Position numbers and translations under genes: made by a program. The notes below the pieces were generated by a model. It had not been told where the DNA came from. It did no database searches and was given only the letters and a program-made list of their open reading frames with translations. A DNA stretch of 53,407 nt from a virus, in IMG/VR virus record IMGVR_UViG_3300036859_000475, positions 1 to 53,407 of that record; one strand, given 5' to 3'. Shown here in pieces: positions 34,441 to 41,681 of this stretch. Numbering within the stretch: the stretch's first letter is position 1; every line of letters begins with the position of its first letter.

Positions 34441-35390
34441 AGGTTGGCTCCCTCTTTTCGGGAATCGGAGGGCTCGACCTTGGGCTTGAGCGGGCCGGCA
34501 TGGAGATCGTCTGGCAGTGCGAGAGCGACCCCTATTGCCGCGCCGTCCTCCGAAAGCACTGGCCCCACATCGAACTCTTTGGCGACGTGCGGACCCTCTA
34601 CGCTCCCCGAAGGGTTGATCTCATCTGCGGCGGTTTCCCCTGCCAGCCAGTCAGCCAAGCTGGACGTCGACGAGCCCAGGCTGACGATCGTTGGCTCTGG
34701 CCCGAGATGGCCCGTGTTCTTCGGGACCTACGACCCCGCTATGTCCTTGTGGAAAATGTCCCAGGGCTCCTTGCTCGAGGAATGGGAGACGTCCTCGGAG
34801 ACCTGGCCTCCCTCGGGTTCGATGCAGAGTGGGAGAGCCTTCCGGTTGCCGCGTTTGGTGCCCCGCACTTACGAGACCGGGTGTTCATCTTCGGCTATCG
34901 GCCGCCCGAGACTGTTGGACGGCCCGGAAAGCAACGGCGGGTTTTGGCCGACACCGAGAGCGGTGGACAACGGCCAGATCAAGACAACCCGGACAGATCC
35001 TCGGAACAAAACCTCGAGTCCGTCTCTCAGCGAGGCAGCGCAGATGTGGCCTACTCCCAAGGCGAGCGCAGCGAACTACGGCCGACCGCGGGAGAGCGAC
35101 TGGGGGGATCTCCAAGCGGCCGTGTTGTGGCGCACACCCCAAGCGCGGGACGGGGACCAGAGGGGGCCGAGCTCGCCCGAGCGCAGAAAGGAGCAGGGAC
35201 ATTCGGTGTCCCTGCACGATCAGGTTGGTGGGCAACTGAACCCGACGTGGGTCGAGTGGCTCATGGGATTCCCTCTCGGGTGGACCGTCTTAGAGCCCTC
35301 GGAAACGCCGTCGTCCCGCAAGTCGCGGAATGGATAGGAAGACGAATCATGGCAGCGGACGAACGCTCATCGGAGCGGGAGGGGCGATGA
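34437..35390 (+). CDS. DNA cytosine-C5 methyltransferase
   Basis: 317 residues. Motif I SLFSGIGGLDLG, catalytic motif IV GGFPCQ (C69), motif VI ENV (E106), motif VIII RDRVF (R146, R148) and motif X RLRALGNAVVPQVAEWIGR are all present. It transfers a methyl group from S-adenosylmethionine to C5 of cytosine. The target-recognition region (about 165-250) is low-complexity. It probably protects phage DNA from restriction or prepares it for further modification. A second frame inside this gene also looks coding (34444-35337). Confidence 0.93.
   Translation: MKVGSLFSGIGGLDLGLERAGMEIVWQCESDPYCRAVLRKHWPHIELFGDVRTLYAPRRVDLICGGFPCQPVSQAGRRRAQADDRWLWPEMARVLRDLRPRYVLVENVPGLLARGMGDVLGDLASLGFDAEWESLPVAAFGAPHLRDRVFIFGYRPPETVGRPGKQRRVLADTESGGQRPDQDNPDRSSEQNLESVSQRGSADVAYSQGERSELRPTAGERLGGSPSGRVVAHTPSAGRGPEGAELARAQKGAGTFGVPARSGWWATEPDVGRVAHGIPSRVDRLRALGNAVVPQVAEWIGRRIMAADERSSEREGR
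34444..35337 (+). CDS. Overprinted WPTP-type protein nested in methyltransferase gene
   Basis: An open frame of up to 297 codons on the same strand, offset by one base from the methyltransferase. It is not random shadow: it shows YDPAMSLWKMSQGSLLEEW, TWPPSGSMQSGRAFRLP, WPTPRAV, WPTPKAS, WRTPQARDGD and LNPTWVEWLMGFPLGWT. This pattern I know from phage proteins coded next to cytosine methyltransferases. The start is uncertain (TTG 34444 is the first candidate). Function unknown, perhaps linked to the methyltransferase. Confidence 0.6.
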   Translation: MAPSFRESEGSTLGLSGPAWRSSGSARATPIAAPSSESTGPTSNSLATCGPSTLPEGLISSAAVSPASQSAKLDVDEPRLTIVGSGPRWPVFFGTYDPAMSLWKMSQGSLLEEWETSSETWPPSGSMQSGRAFRLPRLVPRTYETGCSSSAIGRPRLLDGPESNGGFWPTPRAVDNGQIKTTRTDPRNKTSSPSLSEAAQMWPTPKASAANYGRPRESDWGDLQAAVLWRTPQARDGDQRGPSSPERRKEQGHSVSLHDQVGGQLNPTWVEWLMGFPLGWTVLEPSETPSSRKSRNG

Positions 35391-35668
35391 GGAGCCCATT
35401 GGCGGACATCGGAAGTCCGGCCACGGTGTTCAGCCTGGACCGTCCCGGCACCCAAGGTTGCCTACGCGAACCCGTCGAGGGCGGCTATTGCGCGCTGCTC
35501 TGGGAATGCGACCACGCTCACCGGACAGACGACGCGGCGCTGGACTGTGCGCGGAAGGAGTTCGACCGCCGGCGCACCGAGATCATCGCAAACGCTCCGC
35601 CCGATTCCTGGTGGCTGGCAGGCAACAATTCAGCGGATGAACGGTCATGGGACGAGGGAGGGGCATGA
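35387..35668 (+). CDS. Hypothetical protein
   Basis: 93 residues, ATGA overlap. Contains three Cys and an acidic, helical C-terminal half. No family recognised. Confidence 0.6.
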   Translation: MRSPLADIGSPATVFSLDRPGTQGCLREPVEGGYCALLWECDHAHRTDDAALDCARKEFDRRRTEIIANAPPDSWWLAGNNSADERSWDEGGA

Positions 35669-35949
35669 ACCCGTATTCGGCAGTACGGCGAGGAGCTCGA
35701 TTCTTAGACCGGGAACTGCCCCGGTGGGCCGAGATCATCGACCCCAGCCTGCTCATGATGAACGACTGCTATCGGTGTGTCCTTGGGCAACTCTTCCGAA
35801 ACTTCGACGCAGGACTGTGTAATCAATCGGTCCATCCCGCAGAGCGCGTTGTGTGGCTCCGAGACTGGCACAGCAGCCTGACCGTCCATGAGCGGTGCTA
35901 CGACGTGTATCAGGCCGTTGCGGTAGTTTCTCACGAGACCGATGGCTGA
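35665..35949 (+). CDS. Hypothetical protein
   Basis: 94 residues, ATGA overlap. The pattern NDCYRCVLGQLF...NFDAGL...ERCYDVYQAV resembles small actinophage proteins of unknown role. Confidence 0.6.
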   Translation: MNPYSAVRRGARFLDRELPRWAEIIDPSLLMMNDCYRCVLGQLFRNFDAGLCNQSVHPAERVVWLRDWHSSLTVHERCYDVYQAVAVVSHETDG

Positions 35950-36202
35950 CCAGTTCGTTCATCTGACAAACGTGGAGGGCAAACGCCTTGCTCTGGTGGC
36001 TGCGTGCATCGATTTCGTACTTGAGGGACATGAGGAGGAGAAGAACGGCGAGAAGCGAAGGGGCACGCTCGTCGGGACGCACGGGCAGTTTCACCTGGTC
36101 CGAGAGTCCTTCGCTGAGGTCGTCTCGTTCGCCAACGAGAAGGCCCAGATGATCCGAACGCTAGCGGCTGACACGATCGTGGAAGGGCTCAAGGATGACT
36201 GA
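35942..36202 (+). CDS. Hypothetical protein
   Basis: 86 residues, overlapping the previous gene by 8 bases. Mixed alpha/beta with a charged EEEKNGEKRRG loop. No family recognised. Confidence 0.58.
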   Translation: MADQFVHLTNVEGKRLALVAACIDFVLEGHEEEKNGEKRRGTLVGTHGQFHLVRESFAEVVSFANEKAQMIRTLAADTIVEGLKDD

Positions 36203-36222
36203 TTCAACGGACTTCAGGTCCT

Positions 36223-36504
36223 ATGACTGAACGCACGTACTCCAGCCCACTGCTCGTTGGCCCGCTCTGGTGGCGGCTCTGGTGGCGGGTGCGGAATCCA
36301 TGCTGGTGCAAGTGCCAGGGGGTCGTTCCGAAGTTCGATTGCCCACGGCACCGAACGGAGACGCGAGGGTTCTGCGCCAAGTGCAAGCGGTACGACCTTG
36401 TATTCCTCGACGGGGAGACGTTCTGCGCTGGATGCGGAGCCGGATCGCTCGTCCCATCGTATGACTCACAAAGAGCGATGAGCCCAGGAGAAGCTGATGG
36501 CTGA
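36223..36504 (+). CDS. Cys-rich zinc protein
   Basis: 93 residues with a Trp-rich start and at least three Cys pairs (CWCKC, CAKC, CAGCG), consistent with two zinc ribbons. Function unknown. Its 3' end carries the first copy of a 25-base repeat that includes the next start. Confidence 0.6.
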   Translation: MTERTYSSPLLVGPLWWRLWWRVRNPCWCKCQGVVPKFDCPRHRTETRGFCAKCKRYDLVFLDGETFCAGCGAGSLVPSYDSQRAMSPGEADG

Positions 36505-36673
36505 GCGACCCGTCATCGCGCGATGCGAGAGGTGCGGCATGTACTGGTTCTCCCGCGTTCGGGCTCGTTGCGATGCCCATGCCCATCGGATGTACTGCGG
36601 GGGATACGTCCGGTGGAAGCGGGGGTTGGTCCAAACGTCCGGCTCTGTCCCAGGAGAAGCCGATGGCTGAGCG
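36483..36673 (+). repeat. 25-bp direct repeat at two gene junctions
   Basis: CCCAGGAGAAGCTGATGGCT and five more bases at 36483-36507 recur at 36649-36673 with one mismatch. Each copy ends one gene (PGEADG stop), supplies a Shine-Dalgarno and starts the next (MAER). Confidence 0.85.
36497..36670 (+). CDS. Small zinc-finger protein
   Basis: 57 residues from ATG 36497, with AGGAGAAGC just upstream. C-x2-C (CERCG) then CDAHAHRMYC suggests one zinc finger. It overlaps both neighbours by 8 bases, through the duplicated junction. Short but well supported by context. Confidence 0.6.
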   Translation: MAERPVIARCERCGMYWFSRVRARCDAHAHRMYCGGYVRWKRGLVQTSGSVPGEADG

Positions 36674-36818
36674 GTGCAAGTGCGTAATCAGACGATGCGG
36701 CTGCGGCATGAAGACGTGCCTGTACGTGTCGGTCCTCTGGCGTGACCCGAACTGCCGCAACTTCGGCCACAATCCGGGCCTGTTGTTGAAGGAAGACCGT
36801 CGGGCTGATGTCCGCTGA
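36663..36818 (+). CDS. Small Cys-rich protein
   Basis: 51 residues, starting MAERCKC; six Cys, with CKC, CGCG and C...C. Start and ribosome-binding site come from the second copy of the 25-base repeat. Function unknown. Confidence 0.58.
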   Translation: MAERCKCVIRRCGCGMKTCLYVSVLWRDPNCRNFGHNPGLLLKEDRRADVR

Positions 36819-36851
36819 GGCCGCTGAGATTCAACTAGGAGCCGACAGCGC

Positions 36852-37043
36852 GTGAACTTCTCCTTCCTCGGTGGCCGCAAGAACGTCGCCTACTACGTGA
36901 CGGTGCTCTCCGTCTTCGTGAAAGCTATCGTGCTGCACTCCTTGGACGTGGAGGTGATCCTGACAGCGGGGATCACCTTCATGGCGTCCAGTGCCGTGAT
37001 CGAGGCGTCGGCACAGATCGTTAGCGCGCGACGTCGGCGCTGA
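36852..37043 (+). CDS. Small membrane protein (holin-like)
   Basis: 63 residues from GTG 36852 with AGGAGCC upstream. Two membrane helices (about 13-30 and 33-52) and a basic C-terminus fit a class II holin, but there is no lysin next to it on this strand; a lysozyme-like gene converges on it from the other strand. Confidence 0.6.
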   Translation: MNFSFLGGRKNVAYYVTVLSVFVKAIVLHSLDVEVILTAGITFMASSAVIEASAQIVSARRRR

Positions 37044-37055
37044 CCCGCCTCAGCG
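37038..37055. terminator. Possible bidirectional hairpin between convergent genes
   Basis: CGCTGA at 37038-37043 and TCAGCG at 37050-37055 with a 6-base loop. The two arms contain the stop codons of the converging genes. Short, with no U-tract. Confidence 0.4.
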
Positions 37056-37178
37056 GCGCAGGCAGTCGTACCAAGCTGCGACGACCGCGATCCAGGCGTT
37101 GACGACCAGCACCAGAACGCCCCCGGTCACGCCGATCCCGGCGGGCGAGAGCACCGGCTGGACGAGGAAGCTCACCAT
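37050..37178 (-). CDS. Small membrane protein, possible lysis partner
   Basis: 42 residues, one long or two short membrane segments (VTGGVLVLVVNAWIAVVAAWY). It starts 4 bases after the lysozyme-like gene. A holin-like role with that gene is possible. Confidence 0.55.
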   Translation of the reverse strand: MVSFLVQPVLSPAGIGVTGGVLVLVVNAWIAVVAAWYDCLRR

Positions 37179-37182
37179 CTCG

Positions 37183-37710
37183 CTAGGCCTTGCACTCCCA
37201 CTGTCCCTCGCCTGATTCCTGCAAGACGCGCCAGTTGACGCGCGCTTGCTCCTCGATCGGATAGTTGTGGGGATCGCCCCGCCCGCCGTGCGCATGCCAC
37301 GTCGAAAGCATGTCCTGGAAGAACGAATGACAGCAGGCGTTGTGGGCCATCTGGTCGAAGTCGGACTCGCATGAAACGATGGCCACGGCCCAATCGTCGG
37401 GGTGCTCGGGGTCCGTGTCCGGCCACGCGCAGCGCAGCCGACGCGAGAGGTCGGCCCGGCTACCTCCCTCGGGTCGGCAGGGATCCAGGGTCGGGGACGG
37501 TCGAGGCCGTGGAGTGGGCGTGGCGGGCGGGGCTGTGGGCTCCGGAGCGGGCGTGGGGGTCGGGGTGGCACCGGGAACCTCGAACGACGCCAGCGTCGCT
37601 TCTAGGGGTTCGTACGCCCTTGTGGCGGGAAATGCCCTACCGAGCGTTGCGGAAGCGAGGACCAGGGCCAGGGTAAAGAGCCGTGCTTCGGCCCTAGCGG
37701 TCGGTCGCAC
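37183..37710 (-). CDS. Secreted lysozyme-like protein
   Basis: 175 residues from GTG 37710, right after the HNH stop. It has a signal-like N-terminus (RLFTLALVLASATLGRAFPA), a Pro/Thr-rich linker (about 47-76) and a C-terminal domain. There AVAIVSCESDFDQ places a Glu (E115) where SLT/lysozyme-type muramidases have their catalytic acid, followed by FFQDM, a Trp/His stretch, NYPIEEQARVNW and WECK. Four or more Cys suggest disulfides outside the cytoplasm. Likely cleaves peptidoglycan. Confidence 0.65.
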   Translation of the reverse strand: MRPTARAEARLFTLALVLASATLGRAFPATRAYEPLEATLASFEVPGATPTPTPAPEPTAPPATPTPRPRPSPTLDPCRPEGGSRADLSRRLRCAWPDTDPEHPDDWAVAIVSCESDFDQMAHNACCHSFFQDMLSTWHAHGGRGDPHNYPIEEQARVNWRVLQESGEGQWECKA

Positions 37711-37712
37711 AG

Positions 37713-38045
37713 TCAGGAAGGCTCCGGTCCCCAGGAATGCAAGCTCCACCCGATCGCCTCGGCGAAGGCCGGGTCGTTCGTCACGAGCTCGTGGTGGGCG
37801 CGGCAGCACGCCTTGACGTTCGACTCGTCGGTGATCGAGCCGCCTCGCGCCCGGGAGCGAAGCTCGTGGACGTCGACGGATAGCGCTCGACAATCGGGGA
37901 ACTCGCAGATGGGGCGCTCGGCCAGAACCCGGCGTACGAGCGGGACGCGCTGCTCTCGGTAGGTTCGCGCCATTTTCTCCGAGCGATGTCGCAGGGCGGA
38001 TCTTCGGCGCAGCGTAGAGAACCTTTTCAAGCCGGACCGTCTCAT
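37713..38045 (-). CDS. HNH endonuclease
   Basis: 110 residues from ATG 38045. Basic N-terminus, then CEFPDC, DVHELRSRARGGSITDESNVKACCRAHHELVT: an HNH nuclease core with the histidine pair and the asparagine. Could nick DNA in packaging or replication. ATG overlaps the stop of a 10-codon leader frame (ATGA). Confidence 0.85.
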   Translation of the reverse strand: MRRSGLKRFSTLRRRSALRHRSEKMARTYREQRVPLVRRVLAERPICEFPDCRALSVDVHELRSRARGGSITDESNVKACCRAHHELVTNDPAFAEAIGWSLHSWGPEPS

Positions 38046-38074
38046 TCGCGGCCTCTTGGCGCATATGGGGACAC
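38042..38074 (-). CDS. Possible 10-residue leader peptide
   Basis: GTG 38074 follows the strong Shine-Dalgarno GAAAGGAG (38079-38086) by 4 bases. The peptide VSPYAPRGRE stops in the ATGA that starts the HNH gene, which would couple the two. Not proven to be translated. Confidence 0.3.
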   Translation of the reverse strand: MSPYAPRGRE

Positions 38075-38186
38075 GGGGCTCCTTTCGAGGGGATTCGCCG
38101 CGCGGATGGGCGCAGCTCTCGCAGGTGACCTTTCTAACCCAAGCAGGGGCCCGAGCGCCACGACCGATGGGGGAGGGAAAGAGAGA

Positions 38187-38229
38187 GCGGCGCCCCCGGC
38201 AGGTTCGTCGGAACACGCAGGGGCGCCGC
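38187..38229 (-). terminator. Terminator of leftward operon
   Basis: Perfect 10-base stem GCGGCGCCCC / GGGGCGCCGC with a 23-base loop. On the minus strand it is followed by a pyrimidine run TCTCTCTTTCCCTCCCCC. It closes the operon that ends at 38297. The 250 bases between 38046 and 38296 otherwise hold only the leader ORF and no clear promoter. Confidence 0.7.
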
Positions 38230-38296
38230 CCGTGGCGCCGGACGGAAGGAGGGGTCCCCACATCCGGCGCCAAACGATGCTACAAGCCCTCGGGGC

Positions 38297-38479
38297 CTAG
38301 AAGGGAGGCTCCTCGTCATCGGGAATCTCCATCAGCCCGAGGGCGAACTCCCTCATCTTGGCGAGGCATTCGTCGCCACAAAAGGTCATCGCACCCACCC
38401 GATGCGCGACAGGCCCCAGCTGCCCGCACGTCGCACATCGCGCCGGCTCTGGATCAAAAGTGATCGGGCTTCGCCTCAC
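38297..38479 (-). CDS. Small zinc-finger protein
   Basis: 60 residues with CATCGQLG...FCGDEC, a treble-clef-like zinc pattern, and an acidic C-terminus. Overlaps the 3' end of the RecT-like gene by 26 bases. Might act with it; unknown. Confidence 0.6.
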   Translation of the reverse strand: MRRSPITFDPEPARCATCGQLGPVAHRVGAMTFCGDECLAKMREFALGLMEIPDDEEPPF

Positions 38480-39650
38480 GCTCGGCGGCGAAGGCTTCGA
38501 GCCGGTCCGAGCACTTCCGAAGCGACGAGATCGCGAGGTCGCGCAGCGGCGAGGCGAAGCCCGTCAGCGCACCCATCTGCTCGTCGTCCAGGTCGAACTC
38601 GTCGGCCATGTCGGCGGCCATGAGCAGGGTGACCCGGCGCTCCTCGACGGGATCGCCGGACAGCTTCGCGTCCTGCTCGCTCGGCGCCCAGTCGGCCTGC
38701 GCAGCCGCGCGCAGCCGAGCGCCGAGCGTCTGCTCGACTGGCTCCCACTCCGGGTCCTCGGCGCGATGCAGCAAGTCGCGCAGCTCGTCCAGCCCGAGCT
38801 CCTTCGTGGAAGCCCTCGGCGCGATGGCCGAGCGCAGCTTGGCCTCGGCCGCGTCGCCCCATCGGGTGCGGCAGACCGTCCACAGCGCCCTGCGCGCCTG
38901 CTCCTCGGGCGTGAGTTCGTGGGCGGGCTCCGGTTCGGGCTGCTGCTGCGGGAGTGATTCTTCGGCAGGCTCGGGCTGCTGGCCTCCGACGTCGGCGGGC
39001 GCCACGATCGCGCCGTCGGTCAGCTCGTCGGCGGTGTAGCTGATCCCGGCACAGACGTCCTCGAACAGCGTGCCGACGAGCTCCGAGGTCGCGCGCGCGA
39101 CGAGCATGAATCGCGTGAACTTCTCCCACGCGAGCGGCGCGCCGTTCTGCGAGCGCGCGATGATCTCGCCGCGTTCGTTGCGAGCGCACAGCTTGGCCGT
39201 GATCGCATCGTCGATGGTGTAGGTCGCGCGGTCGTATTGACCGGTATCGACGCGCTTGCCCTCGACCACGGCTCGCTCGGCATTGCATTCCGCACGCACA
39301 ACGGCGATGTAGTGACCGCGCCGGCGCACGAGCGCGCGCATGAGCTCGGCCGAGAGGTTCGGCCGACCATCCACCACCTGAATCGATTGCAACGCTTGCA
39401 TCGGCCCGATGCCGAGTTCGCGCCCCGACAGGATGCACGCGAGGACCGCACCCGGCTTACCGCGCAATCCCCTCGGAACGAAATCGGTGTCGTTCACCTG
39501 ATTGGAGATCTGCGCGATGATGTTCCACTCGCCGCTCGACGGTGGGCCAAGCGTCGCCGGCGGCTTGGCCGCGAGCGCGGTGGTTTCCGGCTCGGGCTCC
39601 GGCTCAGTCTTGCGGTTCTTCATGTCCACGACCTCTGCCGTCTTGCTCAC
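38454..39650 (-). CDS. RecT-like single-strand annealing protein
   Basis: 398 residues. The core (about 40-215) has ACILSGRELGIGPMQALQSIQVVDGRPNLSAELM, YDRATYTIDDA and KFTRFMLVARATSELV, a pattern of phage RecT-type annealing proteins. These pair complementary single strands in recombination-dependent replication and repair. The C-terminal half is acidic, with a Gln/Pro-rich linker (about 225-245) and a helical domain of unknown role. A partner exonuclease is not obvious; the VRR-NUC protein at 46994 is a candidate. Confidence 0.75.
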   Translation of the reverse strand: MSKTAEVVDMKNRKTEPEPEPETTALAAKPPATLGPPSSGEWNIIAQISNQVNDTDFVPRGLRGKPGAVLACILSGRELGIGPMQALQSIQVVDGRPNLSAELMRALVRRRGHYIAVVRAECNAERAVVEGKRVDTGQYDRATYTIDDAITAKLCARNERGEIIARSQNGAPLAWEKFTRFMLVARATSELVGTLFEDVCAGISYTADELTDGAIVAPADVGGQQPEPAEESLPQQQPEPEPAHELTPEEQARRALWTVCRTRWGDAAEAKLRSAIAPRASTKELGLDELRDLLHRAEDPEWEPVEQTLGARLRAAAQADWAPSEQDAKLSGDPVEERRVTLLMAADMADEFDLDDEQMGALTGFASPLRDLAISSLRKCSDRLEAFAAEREAKPDHF

Positions 39651-39659
39651 GACCGCTCC

Positions 39660-40457
39660 TCATTGATTGATGGCGCGAACTGCCTCGAGCGCGAGGTTCA
39701 GGTGATCGACTAGGATGCAGTCTCCCCAGGCTTCGCTCGCGGCCTTGATGGCCTTCTCTAGCTGTTCGGCGATGCGCTCGGCCACCCGATCGGCTACGAG
39801 CGTGCGCTGGTGGGGCCTGACGCGCGACTGCCTCACCTCTACGACGTCCTCGTACCTGATGGTGCCGTTGGCTTGTAGCCGACGCGCTAGCTCGCGTTGC
39901 TGCTCTTCGTCGCAGCGCGCGGCAGCCTCGCCCGCCTTGGTGCCGATGCGGCCGTCCAGCCAGGCATTGCGGATCGGATTCGACAGCGACGCGAGGCGCA
40001 TCCGCTTGCGGATGGTCTTGAGCGGGATGCCGGTGTCGCGGGCGATCACCACCGCCGACGGCGTGCCCTCGGCCGTGCGCATGATCTCCTCGATGAGTTC
40101 GAGCTCGACCACCGGATTCGGCGAAGCGTGCACGTTGCCCGCCAGCGCTACCGCCGAATCGGTCAGCCCGAGGTTGCCGTCGACCAGCACGCGCGCCGGA
40201 ACCTCGCGGACGCCGACGTGGCGGGCGGCTCGCGTCCGGCGGCGCCCGTCGATGACCACGAACGACTTGCCGTCTCTCCTCAGCAGCACGGGCGTGAACA
40301 CGCCGTGGATCTCCACCGAGCGCAACATTCCCTCGTCCGGCGGCGAGCCCCAGTTCGCCTCGCGGATCAGCTTTACTGGGACGACGGCGTCGGCCCACTC
40401 GGGTGGCGGTCCGAGGTCGAGTCCTGGCTGCCGTGCCTCTTCCTGCTTGCTCGTCAT
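39660..40457 (-). CDS. ParB-like protein with helix-turn-helix
   Basis: 265 residues from ATG 40457 (TGATG). ParB/sulfiredoxin fold at about 25-110 (VPVKLIRE, GVFTPVLLRRDGKSFVVIDGRRRTRAA, NVHASPN), then a KorB-like helix-turn-helix (GTPSAVVIARDTGIPLKTIRKRM). A basic C-terminal half follows. With no ParA present it more likely regulates transcription or replication than partition. Confidence 0.78.
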   Translation of the reverse strand: MTSKQEEARQPGLDLGPPPEWADAVVPVKLIREANWGSPPDEGMLRSVEIHGVFTPVLLRRDGKSFVVIDGRRRTRAARHVGVREVPARVLVDGNLGLTDSAVALAGNVHASPNPVVELELIEEIMRTAEGTPSAVVIARDTGIPLKTIRKRMRLASLSNPIRNAWLDGRIGTKAGEAAARCDEEQQRELARRLQANGTIRYEDVVEVRQSRVRPHQRTLVADRVAERIAEQLEKAIKAASEAWGDCILVDHLNLALEAVRAINQ

Positions 40458-40585
40458 CACCGCACCTCTCCTTCCTCGAAGACGTCCCGAAGCAACTCCC
40501 ACGCCTGCGTCACGAGCGCGCTCGTGACGACCACGAAGGTCGTCGGCAAGATCGCGAAGCGAAAAACCAGGTCGAGCCACCTCAT
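40457..40585 (-). CDS. Small membrane protein
   Basis: 42 residues: a hydrophobic helix (FAILPTTFVVVTSALV) and an acidic tail. ATGA and TGATG overlaps tie it to both neighbours. AAGGAGG lies just upstream. Function unknown. Confidence 0.6.
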   Translation of the reverse strand: MRWLDLVFRFAILPTTFVVVTSALVTQAWELLRDVFEEGEVR

Positions 40586-40776
40586 GCCTCATGCACCTCC
40601 TTAGGCCGGTCGTCCAATCCGGCCATCTCGAAGTCGGCCAGCCGGTCGCGAGCGCGGCCCACCGGACAGCGCGCGCTTGAGTGGGCAGGCCAGCACACGT
40701 GCGCCTTGTGCGGCGCCACGAGCTCGCGCACGGATCGCGCGAGCTCGTCGGCGAGCACGTGCCAGTCGACGTTCAT
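40582..40776 (-). CDS. Hypothetical small protein
   Basis: 64 residues from ATG 40776, chosen because it overlaps the previous stop (ATGA). Contains HKAHVCWPAH...C, loosely zinc-like. No family recognised. Confidence 0.55.
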   Translation of the reverse strand: MNVDWHVLADELARSVRELVAPHKAHVCWPAHSSARCPVGRARDRLADFEMAGLDDRPKEVHEA

Positions 40777-40994
40777 CGAGCGAACTCGATGGAGCGCAGC
40801 GCTTGCCGGCGCTCCGCGCTGCGGTCGCGCCGCTGGCGACGTTCCGCCGCGGCCCGTGCGCGCATCCGTGAGATGATCACGGCCGTCGCCCACGTCGGCC
40901 AAGTGTTCTCATCCCACAGCGCGCCGAACGCACGCTCGCCCAGTTCGCTGCGGATCGCGCACCGCTCCCGGCGCGCGAGTTCGTAGCTGATCAC
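40773..40994 (-). CDS. Hypothetical basic protein
   Basis: 73 residues from GTG 40994 with AGGAGG upstream. Very Arg-rich second half, suggesting nucleic-acid binding. A TATAAT at 41042-41047 (minus strand) may be a -10 box for this operon, though its -35 is poor. Confidence 0.55.
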   Translation of the reverse strand: MISYELARRERCAIRSELGERAFGALWDENTWPTWATAVIISRMRARAAAERRQRRDRSAERRQALRSIEFAR

Positions 40995-41042
40995 TTCGGC
41001 GGCCCCTCCTTTCGTCCCTGTGCTCCGACGTGTGAGAAAGGA

Positions 41043-41516
41043 TTATATCTCTAGCCGCCGACGTTGCGCTCTCTTATTTTCACGCGCCCAACGGCGACAC
41101 TCGTCACATCGACATCTGAGCGTCCTATAGCCACCGCTCGTGCCATGCCGAATAACGGCCCTGCGCTCAGCTATGACCTCGGCTTGCGTTCTCGCACCTC
41201 GCCTCCGCCGAAGTTGCCTATAGTACGCCGTGTTGGCCTCTCGGCACTGTTCGCAGCGACACTTGTGATTGACGTATTCGCTCAGCGTGCCGTGTTTGGG
41301 CATTCGAGGGCGATGGACGACCGAATGTTTGTCGTAGTGGCACCTGTGACAGATCGGCACGATATCGCCCTTGTGGGCCTCGTCGTAGCCACGATGATGG
41401 TGATATTCCTGCGCGCTCGCTCCGCAGTTACAAATCTGTAGGTGCGGCCGAGGCAACTTCCCCGTCCGGATCAGATATGCGACATGATCGCGGGCTCGCT
41501 TGGGCTGCGTAGACAT
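41043..41516 (-). CDS. HNH-like protein with tandem Cys motifs
   Basis: 157 residues from ATG 41516. An HNH-like part (CNCGASAQEYHHHRGYDEAHKGDIVPICHRCH) is followed by two copies of HGT...Y...CRC-x2-CR (about 85-110 and 128-150). It is probably a DNA-binding nuclease or a derivative. A TAAGAT box lies 8 bases before the ATG, so the gene is probably leaderless. Base composition is somewhat AT-richer than neighbours. Confidence 0.75.
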   Translation of the reverse strand: MSTQPKRARDHVAYLIRTGKLPRPHLQICNCGASAQEYHHHRGYDEAHKGDIVPICHRCHYDKHSVVHRPRMPKHGTLSEYVNHKCRCEQCREANTAYYRQLRRRRGARTQAEVIAERRAVIRHGTSGGYRTLRCRCDECRRWARENKRAQRRRLEI

Positions 41517-41524
41517 GAGGGCCC

Positions 41525-41530
41525 ATCTTA
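41525..41530 (-). promoter_or_regulatory. -10 box of leftward promoter
   Basis: TAAGAT within GCTATAAGAT, 8 bases before ATG 41516, the same spacing as at 33464. No good -35 was found at 17 bases. Confidence 0.45.
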
Positions 41531-41599
41531 TAGCCCGGCGCGGACAACTGGCTTCGACCAAGCTCCTGACCAGCGCTTTTGCCTCGTATCCCAGGCCAC

Positions 41600-41628
41600 T
41601 GGCAACCGAGCCGGGGCTGGGGTACGCT
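41600..41628 (+). promoter_or_regulatory. Possible rightward promoter
   Basis: TGGCAA, 17 bases, TACGCT (41623-41628). The -35 is weak. It lies in the 165-base divergent gap before the 41682 gene, which has a strong Shine-Dalgarno (GAGAAGGAGGG). Confidence 0.35.
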
Positions 41629-41681
41629 TGTACCAGTCGGAACACGGAGGCCCACCAGGGCCAAGAGAAGGAGGGACGCTG

